A DNA stretch of 64,000 nt from Botrytis cinerea B05.10 (lineage: Eukaryota; Ascomycota; Leotiomycetes; Helotiales; Sclerotiniaceae), in NCBI RefSeq assembly GCF_000143535.2, contig NC_037312.1, positions 1,674,001 through 1,738,000 of the forward strand, read 5' to 3'. Below, piece by piece: positions 10,501 to 22,133 of this stretch. The first letter of the stretch is position 1; every line of letters starts with the position of its first letter. The notes beneath the pieces are model-generated. The model was not told the origin of the DNA and searched no databases. It saw nothing but the letters and a program-made list of their open reading frames with translations. The position numbers and the translations under genes were made by a program.

Positions 10501-13500
10501 CTGTGCAAACCCCTGATCTTACCTCACCTGAGATGACACAAGTCAATAAGAACCAGCAGCTCGCTATCGTCAATGAGAAACAATCCAAGTCCCCCAAATC
10601 TCCCCGCGATACCTCTCTCGGCGAATACTGGATGACGCCTTCAAGAGAAGAAATTGAAAACATGACTCGCGCCGAACGTCAAAAGGTACGCAAGTTTACA
10701 GTCGGTCGTGACGGCGTTGGTCACATTGAATTCGGCGATGCAGTCAATCTCAATGGCATCAATCTTGATGACATTTTTGACAAAATCGTTATTCTTGAAA
10801 CTAGACGCGCAGAAGTTTATCCAGACAACGCACCTGTTCAAAAACCTCAAGTTGGATTTGGACTTAATGTTCCATCTACCATTACGCTCTTTAATTCGTG
10901 GCCTCGCAATACCTCTAAAAGAGCAGCTGATGATGCACGCTTGAAGAAGCATATCAAGAAGCTGAAGACCGTGGAGGATACCGAATTCGTGAGTTACAAT
11001 GCGGAAAATGGAACCTGGGTGTTCAATGTTGCACATTACACGGTTTATGAACTTGAGTATGGCGATGAAGAGGACGATGATATGGAAGATGAAGAAGATG
11101 ATGGTGGCGACTTTGGCAATAGTACTCTTACCGCCCCTCCAGACACACCAACTCCACGAACGCGTACACCAAAGGCTACCCCTCAATACTTTGATCAGTC
11201 TTTTGCATCTGATATGGATTTGACACAAACAGAGTCAGACCCTGAAGATACATTTGAATTTAGAAAGAAAAAAGTCCTTCCAGGCGCATTCGATGACGAG
11301 GAAGTTTATTCAGATGAAGAAGTCGCAGATAGCACATTTGTTCAAAACCAGGGGTCTTTTTTAGATAATCGCTCCGTGGGTTCACAGTCAGAAAGCGGCG
11401 TCGAGGAACCAATTGACCAAGACGACGTCTACGAGGACGATGAATCTGTCAGTATCGTGGATCAAGAGATGGCGGGCTCTTTTCCAGAAACTGGCAATAC
11501 CGCGGAGCAAATGGAGGACTCGCAAGATGAAGAGGATACGGTTGAATTTGGGACACCTGGTGCAATTGTGAGGGCTAGAGCAAGAGCACAAAAACTGGAC
11601 ACACCATCCAAGCTCCGATTTCCAGCTGCAAATGATTGGGCGGCTACATTGAGAGCAACTGCCAGCCCCAAGAAGCAGGATCGTGCTGTTTTGAAAAGTC
11701 TTATTGATGTTCATGGAAACGAAAGGCAGTCTGTCTTGGCACAAACTGAAGTTCCAACAACTAACAAGGGCTTTTCAAACACAAACGGATTTGCGTCGTT
11801 TATGGATGTTCACAATGACTTGTTTGGAAAGGCCACAAGTCCTATCAAGGCTTCTAATTACAAGAGAGGCGATAATTTTGAGGTTGGTTTTCCTTGCTAA
11901 ACATTCTTGTGAGATGGCGATGATTAATGGGACCGTTCGCTGCGTCCACTCATGTATCTAATATTTATGTAATACAATGCTAAGAAATTATATCTACAGA
12001 AGCCTTTTAACAAGAAATCCAAAATTGGTGATGACGAATCTGAAATGCCAGAAGAAGATCGTGCGTTTCACGACTCTGTCAAACCAAGCTGGGGCCCAGA
12101 TGGAACCTTGGTGTATGCCGCGTCTGCCGATTCCAAACCATTTACCAAATCGCGCCGAGCTCGTGAGAAGGATGGTCTACTCACGATCCAAAAGAGCGGC
12201 ATTGCTGAAGCCAGTAACATCCGATTCGCTAAATTTTCCAATGAGTCTTCAGCAGATGCACTTAAGAAGCACCAATCTCTGACGGTCATCGAAAATCATG
12301 ATGGTGTTCCTTACGCAGCATTGCCAGATACATATTCCTTCCTAGACTTCTTCGACGAACAAAATGTTCGAGATCCATCAGTAGCTCATGAAAAGCTCGT
12401 CTGGGAACTCGCCAGCATTCTTTTCGACCATATTGAAATTCCCCAAGAACTGAATCACATTGAAAATATAGTTGAGCGCCTACGCAAGGACAAATTGTCT
12501 ACGTTCTGGCAAAATCTAGTTGCACAGGCATCGTCTCAGCACGTTGCAATGGCTAGATCCCATGAAGAGAAAGCGATCGCCTCGTTGTCAGGTCACAAGA
12601 TTCCAGAGGCTTGTGGACATCTTATCAATGGTAAGAACTTCCATTTGGCTACACTTATTGCAATGATCGGTAGCAAGGAAAGTCTCAAGAAAGACATGCG
12701 CGAGCAGTTATTACAGTGGCGAAACACAAAAGCTCTCTCTGAATTCAGTCAGCCAATCCGTGCTCTCTACGAACTTCTTGCTGGAAATGTCTGTCACTGT
12801 GAAGGCAACAAAGCTCCTCATATGGAAGATCGTATTGAAGACTTCATCATTTCGAAACGTTTCGGGCTTGATTGGCGGCAAGCATTTGGCATGAGATTGT
12901 GGTACGGGATCAAGGCAAATGAGGAGTTCGATGTTGCAGTCAAAATCTTTGACGAAGAAATGGCAGAAAAAGAGACATCCAAACCTCATGCTTGGTACGT
13001 CGAACAGAAGATTCCAAAACTATGGCAAGACGACCAGCTTGATGAACGCGAGGATCTTCTTTGGGGTCTATTGAAGTTGTATACCTACGACAACGCAGAC
13101 CTCGAGGCTATTCTACGACCTGAGAATTCACAACTATCGCCCTTGGATATGCGCCTTTCGTGGCAACTGAGTCGGGCCATAACTTCTTTTGGTGCATTGG
13201 ATTACCAAGGAACTGCCGAGGAGAAGAAAGACCAGACTACCTTGGCTTTTGCTTCTCAGCTCAATAATGAAGGGTATTGGCTCGATGCAGTATTTGTTCT
13301 GCTTCACTTGTCGTCAACCAACGCTCGTGCAAAGTCCATCCAGGATCATCTTGCTCGACATGCTGGAAAGATCGGGTCTGAAGATAGCCAGAGCTTCATT
13401 ACCTTGGTACAGCATTATAAAATTCCAGCATCATGGATATGGGAGGCAAAGGCGTTGTACACTCGAAGTGTCAGGAAGGATCCATTAAGCGAAGTCGAAT

Positions 13501-14030
13501 TTTTGACTAAAGCCGGATTGTTTGAAGAAGCTCACCGCACGTTTGCAAAGGAAGTTGCCCCAAAGGCAGTTATCGAATTTGACTATGCTACGCTTCGCAA
13601 TATTCTTGCCAGCTTTGCGGGCAAGGAGGATGCCATTTTAGAATGGCATCTTGGAGGCGAGATTTATCAGGATTTCCTCACTTTACTTGAATTCCAAAAG
13701 AAGAGCCAAGAATTCGACCTTGCGGTATTGGACAGATTGTTGGCAGGGTTACCGGCTGTCGTGGAGGAATCGCGCCACCCCGCTTTTATGGAGACAGTGG
13801 CAATTGAAACTATTAGTGGATTGGTGGCGAAAGCGGTGGTGGATATGGAGAAGAAGGGCGAGGTAAGAACATTCTGGCGGCCCCCTCTTTTGACAAGTAC
13901 TAACCACGTCAAACAGAATGTGGATTTACCAAAGGTTTTGAGACTACCTCTCACAGAGGATAGATATCTGAAGCACACTATCGATCTAAGTTTGGGATAC
14001 TACAGAAGTGTAATGGCTGGTGGAAGATGA
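7585..14030 (+). CDS. NUP145: Nup145 nucleoporin precursor (Nup98-Nup96 type, self-cleaving)
   Basis: Five exons, 7585-7690, 7805-7924, 8161-11882, 12000-13862 and 13917-14030, give 1,974 aa. Residues 1 to about 600 are FG/GLFG repeats (GGLFGN, TGGFGS), the transport barrier of the nuclear pore. A Gle2/Rae1-binding GLEBS motif sits at about 202-245 (NAYQSISFQQPYKNFTPEEL). The autoproteolytic domain spans about 898-1036 and ends in AHYT at 1033-1036, where cleavage before Thr1036 would release a 1,035-aa Nup98-like part and a 939-aa Nup96-like part. After an acidic linker, the region from about 1317 matches the alpha-helical Nup96/Nup145C domain of the Y-complex. The last intron (54 nt) is a multiple of three with no stop, so retention would add 18 residues; its GTAAGA donor and CTAAC branch point argue that it is normally removed. 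Confidence 0.95.
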
Positions 14031-14601
14031 CGAGTCTTGTTACTTTAACATAAATTGCATACGAACGTGTGAACACCGAGAGAAGACGCAAATCTCATTT
14101 CATTGATACGGTCATCCAGAATGATACGATACCTACGAAATTCAAGTATTTGAGGGATAGCGAGCAAGGGATGGAGGATTGAGAGAGAAAAGCCTTGGGA
14201 AAACCAACTGTAGTATATCTTGTAATTAGCATAGCGAATAGGTAGCATTTTAGATAGGCACAACATCATGCATGAAATGGCAATTTTGATGTTCTACAAA
14301 GCAAAGTCTGTTCATGCATCTGTATTTGCTCTCTCGTATCTTCAGACAGAAGGGCGTTTGGCGAATGTGACGTATTTGAAAAAAAAAATCTACAAGTAGA
14401 TTATAATTTTCTTTGATTGTGTCACCACATTATAAGAGAATAATTCGGTGGCTGGTTAATGTAACATTTTTATACTTCCTTCCTTAACACTTCTTTTTTG
14501 GAGTAAAGCAAAATCCAAGCAAGGGAAGTCGAAGACCTCCTACAGACAAATGCTTTGATCGCCCGATCTTCCTCTTTCTTTCCCTTCCATCTCTCGCGTC
14601 A

Positions 14602-14928
14602 TCATATCCAATCGCCTAAAGCCATTGCATTAGCTCCATGTCCCCAAATGGAAAGAGCTAACAGCGTGATTGGCCCAGCCACGTAGTACAAGTGGTACAT
14701 GATGCTCTCTCCCTGCATCATTTTGTCATCTTCGCCAATCACTGACTGCGCTACCGTGAGTTGCATCCCTAAAACACATACCAATACTGGGAATGAGCTA
14801 GACAGGGATGAAGGATGGACAACGCAGCAAGATTTCGATTGGGTAGCAGGGGGATGGTGAGGGGGGATTTGGAAGAGACTCAAGAGAGGGGAGGGAGATG
14901 TTGGAGAGTGTGAGGGAGAAGTCGACAA
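14602..14928 (-). CDS. Weak candidate: short two-helix membrane protein or last exon
   Basis: An open frame of about 108 codons on the minus strand has no ATG at its 5' end. The first ATG in frame gives only about 54 residues. The C-terminal part has two hydrophobic stretches (FPVLVCVLGMQLTVAQ and YYVAGPITLLALSIWG). It could be the last exon of a small membrane protein whose upstream exon I could not place, or chance. I do not recognise a family. Confidence 0.2.
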   Translation of the reverse strand: MSTSPSHSPTSPSPLLSLFQIPPHHPPATQSKSCCVVHPSSLSSSFPVLVCVLGMQLTVAQSVIGEDDKMMQGESIMYHLYYVAGPITLLALSIWGHGANAMALGDWI

Positions 14929-15403
14929 GCCGGTGTTCTTGTTGCAGTAGTGGTAGTGGTGGTGGTGTACAGCCAGATGAAGAAGCCTAGAGTATGATTA
15001 AAATAGATGGATTCGAGGTTATTTCTTCATATATATATGTGTGCATCTGTATTCTATGGTATTTGTCGGAATGCGAGTGGCTAGTATCGGCAGATGAAGA
15101 ATATCGATACAGATCTGTCCGATACCTGGCAGGCAAGGAAACATAGGTATGCTGAGATGTCTGTCATATACACTCATCTATGTGCTCTTTCAAAGCCAAT
15201 CAACAAAAGACATTATATGGAATGGGTCAGTTCGACATGGCAGAGAGGATTGAATGGAATGGATAGATCTTGTTAGTGTGTACCTTCTGTACATATTTCT
15301 ATTTCGAGACCAATGATACTGCTGGAGTCGATTCTAGTGCTTGCTGTACGAAGGCAAGTGAAGTATCCTTCGTCCCTACTGATGCTCATGCTCACATTGT
15401 TAT

Positions 15404-15482
15404 TCTCCCTCTCTCTCCCCTCTTCTCTCTCCTCTCTCCTCCCTTCTCCCTTCTCTCTTCTCTCTTCTCTCTTCTCTCCCCC
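15404..15482. repeat. Pure pyrimidine (CT) tract
   Basis: 79 consecutive C or T residues, mostly CTCTCC and TTCTC units. Such tracts are common in fungal promoters and may form non-B DNA. Confidence 0.9.
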
Positions 15483-15597
15483 AATCACTTTCAGCACGAA
15501 TGCGCGATGGGCCTGTGATAAAGACACAACCCCACCCAAATACCGTGCACTAGAGGGAACCCGTGTCCGTACACACCACTCCCAGTCACCAGTCTGC

Positions 15598-15673
15598 CAC
15601 CCACTCACTGCCCACCACTCACTGCCCACTGCCCACTGCCCACTACCCACCCATCACCCACCCATCACCCACC
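15598..15673. repeat. C/A-rich short tandem repeats
   Basis: Two overlapping unit types, ACTGCCC and ATCACCCACCC, are repeated several times in the promoter region of the membrane-protein gene. Confidence 0.7.
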
Positions 15674-16094
15674 AAGCCCACTTTAGTATCATATCCGCGA
15701 TTCACTTCTTCCAACCCACCCACTTATCCATTATCGCATCGCTATCAGTTCAGTCACATCCAGATAAAACCAACATAACTTTCAATCCATCATTGGCGCA
15801 TTCATATATTGAACAGAATAACAGTCGCATGCTTGTATGAATTAAAGCCATAAATTCACAAAGTTTACGCGACTGTAAACAACGACTCAAGGCAGACGTG
15901 TTTTTGGATTGATATGTCCATATTTACTATCCAAAACCAAGTTCATTTTACACTGATCAACCTGAATATCGCACCTAGTACCTTCTTGATTGTCATAATC
16001 ATATCGTTCGCATATCTTTATCTCATACAGACGAAAGCTCTTCCCGTACCAGCTTGGAGCGCATCGACAGACATCGTGAAGAATAATAGAAATC

Positions 16095-17951
16095 ATGGGC
16101 ACTACGATAGAGGAGCTAGAAGGAATGTTCGACGACCACCCCTCGTTGAACGCATCTCTGCAGGACTTCGAGCAAGGAAACATAGAGATAGATCACAACC
16201 CGCCTCGTCGTTTTGGCTATCCCTCCCAGCATTCGGGCTTCCGCAGCGACACGGACTCGGAGGACGACCTAAGAGACTCGGTATCCAGAGGTGGCTACAG
16301 TCCGCCAGCATGGAGACGAGAGGAAAACGGCAACCGAAGCAGCGGCTTTTGGAATCGGCATAGTAATATATTGGGAAAGAGGCACAGGGAACTTTCTAGA
16401 GAGAGTAGTCCGGAATATGAGAGTGCTGATGAGGGAGGTGGATCTGATCCGACTCTTGCCGCGGCGGTAAGAACGAGACTACCTACTGGTTCAATATCAC
16501 CGGAAAAGAAGAGAAGCCCCTCACCAGGTCCATATCCTTCGGGAAATGATGATTTTGGAAAGACATTTGGCGCGGTAGTTAAACAGGAGGATGGCCACGA
16601 GGGCGCTTTGGTACCTTCGATGGAGAACCCCAACAACTGTATGAAACTTGGAGTAAATGTATTGGTCCATATGCTGATGTATAAAAAGTTATTCGATTCG
16701 CATTTAAAACCGAAGTACAACACCGTACAGAACCGTTTGAAGCTGCGTTTTCATCTATGAGTTTAAAGTTTGAGAAGATCATGAGTTCATGGGCTTCCGT
16801 ATGCAGTGCGCTTGTGATAGCGATTATTTCCATCTTGACATTACGAACACTGTTTCAACCTTCACAACTGCCACCGGTCCCAGATCTCATCAAGGTCGCG
16901 GGACTCGCAAGAGCTTTTGAACCTCTGATATTCTATTCAGAAAATGGTATTCAACAAATCGGCGATATACAACAGACTGGTATTGCGGTCTGGGATCTTG
17001 GTGAGAGTGTACGCTCAACAAATATGACTTCGGCGCCTGTCATTGTTGCGGAACTCGATGAACTGAGTGAAACCCTCAAAACTTTGTCTGTTGAGTTAAC
17101 CAGATTCTTTGCTAATGTTGACGGAGATGTGGATGGGTAATAATTTCTACTTCTGTTGCTTGAAATCATCTGACATATCTAGTATCTTGATCGTTATGGA
17201 TTGGGCGAAACGAGAACTTGCTCAGCTGAATCACCTGCCACCGTCTCCCCTTAATTCAGCCTTTGATAATATACACACACTTCTTAGTCGAGTAGGAGTT
17301 TTCGAAACTCCTACTGGGACACCGACCAAAATTGGCGTTGTCGCAACGAATATATTTGGCATGTCATCGCCTCAAAGAACACGTCAGACCCTTCAAAGAA
17401 CATTCAACGAATTTCTATCAGTGCTCGAGGATGCTATTAGTTCTGAGCTCAACCATGCTCTCCATCTCTTTGCCATCTTTGAAAAGATCGATCATCAATT
17501 CAAAGCATTATCTCGTAGCGCATCCCGCGAGCTAGATACCCAAGAGATGGACGAAGATAAACTTCTCTCTTCCCTTTGGACCAAACTGCTCGGTCCCTCC
17601 TCCAGTACCCTTCACAAATTTGAGAAGAATAAAAAGCTTCTCGCCAATATCCGTTCCAAGACAATTCAAAACAAATCCGTCCTCCTCGATCATAACGGTA
17701 AATTATTAACTTTGCGAGCAAACCTAGATTATCTAAGGAAAAAGCTAGTTAGTCCGCTCGTAAGGACAAACAGTAGTACCATTCGAGTCGAAGAGCAAAT
17801 TCAAGGCCTAGAAGATGCAAGTGGATATCTAGGAAAGGTTAGGGAAACACAAAAGGGGAAGTTGATGGAAATGCTATATGGTGCAGGAAGTGGGAGCGCA
17901 AGGAGAGTAGCGGGGGCAAAGGCGGTGGAGATTGAAGGGAGATGGGAATAA
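16095..17951 (+). CDS. Uncharacterised fungal single-pass membrane protein with long helical tail
   Basis: Three exons, 16095-16638, 16689-17136 and 17183-17951, give 586 aa. I do not recognise the family. Residues 1-180 are polar and likely disordered, with acidic and Ser/Pro/Arg-rich patches (SRESSPEYESADEGG, SPEKKRSPSPG). One hydrophobic helix, ASVCSALVIAIISILTLRTL, spans about 217-236. The remaining 350 residues are largely helical without further membrane spans, including Leu/Lys-rich stretches around the KLLTLRANLDYLRKKL segment. There is no signal peptide, so the N-terminus is probably cytosolic or nucleoplasmic and the tail lumenal, or the reverse. The first intron ends in AAG; the alternative CAG acceptor at 16728-16730 would give an immediate TAA (see findings). 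An organelle or nuclear-envelope tether is speculation. Confidence 0.82.
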
Positions 17952-18347
17952 TTCTGTTTGATTTCCTTTTCTTTCCTCTTTCCTCTTCTTGTCCTTGCGC
18001 GGGAGTATAAATGGATGGGACCAATTGTATCAGTGAAGGAGGCTCACTTACTACTTGCTTTGCTTGCTTGCTACCCGGACGGTGTTTTTGGTGCAGTAAC
18101 TGGAAGGTAGATAAATGGAAGGGAATCATGGTGCATATGGACCGTTATCATTGATCGGATTGGATAGGTGGCGTGTTTTTTGTCGATTGGCTTTTCATTT
18201 TTCGTGGTTGCATCATGGATTGGTGTTTGAGGGACATTCTGTTTTGGTTCAGGCGTTTTGTGGGGATACAGGTGGCATGGGATGAGGTGGATTTTATAAA
18301 TTTAGCATGTATTTACAACTCATGTATTCTTTCTTCTCTTCTTGTTC

Positions 18348-18373
18348 TGTTTTGTTTTGTTTTGTTTTGTTTT
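18348..18373. repeat. (GTTTT)n microsatellite
   Basis: Five GTTTT units in a row in the convergent intergenic region. Confidence 0.85.
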
Positions 18374-18493
18374 CTTTCCTGTGGTGCATGGTGGATGGGA
18401 GTTGGATTGAGTTGGGGATATTGAGGGGGTGTTTTGTTTGCTTGGATAGGATGGATAGGATGGAGCTGGGAGAGTAGGATAGGATACGGGAGC

Positions 18494-18541
18494 GGGGAAC
18501 TGGGAATGGGGAATAGGGAATGGGGAATAGGGAATAGGGAA
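18494..18541. repeat. GGGAAT-type minisatellite
   Basis: Imperfect repeats of GGGAATGGGGAATA. G-runs spaced 3-5 nt apart make G-quadruplex formation on this strand conceivable. Confidence 0.75.
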
Positions 18542-18970
18542 GGAGGAGTACATAGCTTAGGGATGCGAATCAGGGAATATACTTTATATCACTTAATGTC
18601 TATCTATGTTGCATCTTGTTGTGGACAATTGCTGAGGAAGTAATGCTCGCAAGTATAGTAATGATGTCAAGAAAGCGGGAGAAGATGATGAGTCGAGGAG
18701 TAATAATTCTGAATTGAAAAGATAGGTATCCTGATATTATTCATTCCTATCCAGTGTTGAATGACTTCCGAGGAAGCGAGGTAACTAAGTATCCTATTTG
18801 CAAATATATTATCCGTCCATGCTCATGCATATCCCATTACCACATCCATAGTCAACAGCCCAACTCCAATGCGCCCTTGGCACTTTATTTCAGCGCCCGT
18901 TTTCACTTCATATCATTTCATACAAAAAAGAGATATCCCTCTCGGCTCCTCGGTTCTTAGTTCTCAAGAT

Positions 18971-20217
18971 CTAATCCCTGAACGCTAATCTCCCATGCAT
19001 GGTATCCGAATCTTCTCCGTGCATCGCCCACTTCAAATTCTGCTTTGTGTTTAATACCGGATTAGATTTCTCTAGTGTCGCTTCTTCTTCTTCTTCTTCC
19101 TCCTTTACATTTACCTCCTGTGATTTATCTTGCTCTGATTCCTGACTCGTCTTTTGTGTGTATTTTTGGATTGTCTGTGTTTGAGAAGATTGGGCACTCT
19201 GGAAAGATACGCCCGAGTCGATATTTTCGCCGCTGGGGTTGCATGTCTCGTCGGTGATTTCGTTGTCAGTCTCCATGTAGTCGTTGTCGTTGATGTCGTT
19301 GGGTTCTAAGAGGGATTTTTGAAAGGGTGCTTCGATGGACCAGTCGGTTACGCACTAGGGAGGGGGAGGGGTGGTTAGCGAGGGATTAGATGGGTGAAGT
19401 TTTGGGTAGGGGATGATAAGGATTGCGAAATTTAAAGAAGAGGGGAGGTGTACCTTGATGTCCAATTCTGGACATCGGTATCCGTAGATCTTCCACTTTC
19501 TAGCCCAGTATTTTTCGACTTGTTTGCCGAATCTCTGCGATGCCAAGAGTATTAGTCGACCACTTTATCCATCTTTTTTCTTTCGTGCTCGTTGATAGAA
19601 CATCAAATAAATGGATAGCGAGAAGCACATACCTGTTCCACCGCCAGCCTCAACACTTCCTTCATCTCCGCTTCTACTTCCTTGATCGTCATGAGGATTC
19701 TATCCTCACCAAGCAGACTCCTCATACCGACAAAGTTTCTCATCACATCCCTCTTCGACCTCATCTCATCAAACATGCCTATCAAAAGCTTACACCATGC
19801 ACCCTCCATCTCCGCCCTCCCAATAATCATCGCGCTCTCTTTCTCACTATCTTCTCCCACCCTTGAATTCCCATTCTCCCTCCTCTTCTTATCCCTATCC
19901 CTCCCCAACCATCCGTAATAGTTATCCACCTCCAAGCAAAACTCTAGATACCGATCTTTGTACGCCGCGAATTTGAGGAATACAGCGGTGTGAGAGGGAT
20001 AGCGTGGCGTGATGGCTTCGAGAATATGGGTGCAGGAAATCGACCAGAGACGTGCCCAGGGACGATAGACGAGGGTTGGTCGGCCGTAGATGGAGAGAAA
20101 TTGGGGTGAGAAATCGAGAGTGTGCTGTTGCGATTCGAGGACGCAGACGCCGGCGGAGATGAGAAATTCCTGGTCGCTTGATGGAGCGGGGACAGGTGGG
20201 TAAAGTGTGGTTGACAT
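18971..20217 (-). CDS. Uncharacterised fungal protein, 349 aa
   Basis: Three minus-strand exons, 20217-19633, 19534-19454 and 19354-18971, all joined in phase 0. Donors are GTATGT and GTACAC; acceptors are GCAG and CTAG. The N-terminal 200 residues look globular and mostly helical, rich in Trp/Tyr (YRPWARLWSISCTHILE, YYGWLGRDRDKKRRE). The middle exon adds a basic Trp/Tyr-rich segment (KYWARKWKIYGYRCPELDIK). The C-terminal 120 residues are Asp/Glu/Ser/Thr-rich with a run of seven Glu, likely disordered. There is no signal peptide or membrane span. I do not recognise a domain, so no function is proposed. The gene is divergent from the 2EXR-domain gene about 0.8 kb away. Confidence 0.75.
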
Positions 20218-21007
20218 TTTTTAAGATGGGGTGTCGAACTGTGGTGGTGGATGAATTTTTGTGTTTTAGGGTTACTTGACTAAGACTGGTGGTATGTATG
20301 AAGACTTTACTAAACTTCTCGAGTTTCGAGATGGATGTGGAAGAATCTCTGAGAAGAGCTTTGTAGTGCGGTTCAAATAGAAGCCAGCCTTGTTTGTTCG
20401 GCACAGCCATTGGAAGATCGTGAGCTTGGATTGGGTGAAGATATTCACTTGAATTTTGTAGAAGAAGAGTAATATATGAAGTAAGACATTTAATATCCGA
20501 TCGTGCAGTGAACATTCACTTACCTTCATCCTGAGAAGCATTCGTAGATTTTGTGATGTATTGATATCAAAAGATTCAACTGCCACTTGACAATCATTCA
20601 CTTCATCTTTTGAATCTTGTCTGGGGACTGAACAACAAATTATCTTCGTTCGTACCCTGCTTATCTTCTCAACTCATTATATCGCCTAGCCCTCCATATA
20701 GGGTCTTTCGACGTCCCCTCAAACGGGACCTCTACTTCACGTCCAAAGACTTTGTCGATTGAAGCTCAGTTTGTCTGGGTGGTTAAGTGAAGTTGTGCGT
20801 ACCGACTGGTTAATCCGAGAAGATTGTACCTCACAAGAAAAAACCCAAGTCATGTGTTATGGAACAAAAAAGGCAGGTGCGCTAGTCGTTCTTCCTCGAC
20901 TTCAGTAATCGTACTAAACTCTCTTTCAACCCACACTTTCACATATCTCCAAATTTTCATCCTCGCAAACTCACTTCCAGCATCACAAAATTTATTCAAG
21001 ACTCAAG
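20218..21007. promoter_or_regulatory. Divergent intergenic region between the 349-aa and 2EXR genes
   Basis: An open frame on the minus strand at about 20272-20601 lacks an ATG and a clear splice partner, so I do not call it a gene. The region should hold both promoters. Confidence 0.45.
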
Positions 21008-22133
21008 ATGGAGTTGAATCATGCTGCAAGTATCACGAGCATGCCGAGTAAATAATCCCCATTTACTTTTTACTCTTGACCAGGATACTAATGATCAATT
21101 GTGTAGAGATAGAAAAGAATGACCCAGGCCCATCCCCAGAAACCGAAATCGACAATCCATACAGGTACATCTTCGTGACAGAGGAGCCAGTGTTCCACAA
21201 ATTCCCCAAGCTTCCTCGGGAAGCTCGTGATACGATTTGGGACTACGCTGTCGACGTTAACTCAACTTCTGAGGTTGTCTATTCCTGGCCTACCTTTCCC
21301 AATGCCCCTCTCCTCTCCCAAGTGTGCCAAGAATCAAGAGTGGCCTGTTTGAAGAGATACTCTACTTTCAGACATTCGGATGCGTCTGGCTTGAGTATAC
21401 CGGTTATGCGTGCCTTTGGATTAGATTTCTACGCATGGATCAACTATGAGCGTGATGTACTCCAACTGTCTTCCGGATTTTGCCATTTAGTATCGGATCT
21501 GGAATGCAGGTGGGATTGTATCTCATGTCTTTGGCAGCCTTGCAAAGGTTCATTACTTCCAGTCAAAAAAGTCAAAAACCTTGTGGGTATACCATGACTC
21601 GAGTTTGGATGAGCTGCAAGATCGCCACAAAGTAGCACTGGACTAATATGATTGTCTAGGGTATTGACCACCACACATTCTGGCTCCTGATTAAATTCTC
21701 TGCTGGTGCATGGAAAACAGTCGTCAAGGTCTACCCAAATGTGACGCATTTGAAAATAATCAAAAAGAGTTACAGCTTCACTGAGCGGGGAATACCTCAT
21801 AAGCGCTGCCTACAGCGCATTAAAATGGCCGAATTGCGCCAATGCAATTTCTTGCAGGATATTTTTTCTAATATGGAAAGCCATATTGCTAATTATGGCC
21901 CATTAATTTATGAGGTCGAATTTGTGAAGCCCGCCCCCAGCCCGGAATTGAAGAAGAAGATCATGAAATGCCAGAAACAGGAAGAAGAAGAGGAGGCCCT
22001 GAGGGATATGATGTATGGGCTGATTAAATGGTTCGAAAATGTATACGAGCAGGAATTGGAAGAGATAGGGGCATGGAAACAATGGCGGGAGGAGATTTCG
22101 ATGCAGAAAATTAACCTACGATTACAGCAATAG
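21008..22133 (+). CDS. 2EXR-domain protein (fungal family of unknown role)
   Basis: Three exons, 21008-21047, 21107-21582 and 21660-22133, give 329 aa. The first exon has only 13 codons; its intron has a CTAATG branch point and GTGTAG acceptor and joins in frame just before KIEKNDPGPSP. Residues about 43-65 read FHKFPKLPREARDTIWDYAV, the opening of the 2EXR domain found in many Leotiomycete and Sordariomycete proteins of unknown function. The second intron needs the less usual donor GTGGGT to keep the frame; it continues into GIDHHTFWLLIKFSAGAWKT. The C-terminus is a charged helix with a run of five Glu. Such genes form large, fast-changing families in this lineage. Confidence 0.83.

Larger units (their letters stand above)
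14031..16094. other. Intergenic between NUP145 and the next gene
   Basis: Nothing firmly coding apart from the weak minus-strand candidate at 14602-14928. A pure pyrimidine tract and C/A-rich repeats lie at 15404-15673, and the promoter of the downstream membrane-protein gene lies at the right end. Confidence 0.5.
17952..18970. other. Intergenic, convergent, with simple repeats
   Basis: Lies between two converging genes. A (GTTTT)n run is at 18348-18373, and G/A-rich GGATAG and GGGAAT repeats at about 18441-18541. No gene seen. Confidence 0.6.

Noticed and set aside
15313..15840. 175-codon plus-strand ORF rich in Ser, Leu, Pro and His.
   Set aside because: It runs through the pyrimidine tract and C/A repeats; composition follows the repeats and no conserved motif appears.
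20272..20601. 109-codon minus-strand ORF between the 349-aa and 2EXR genes.
   Set aside because: It begins with GTG and includes a likely GTAAGT donor, but no exon to join was found; too weak to call.
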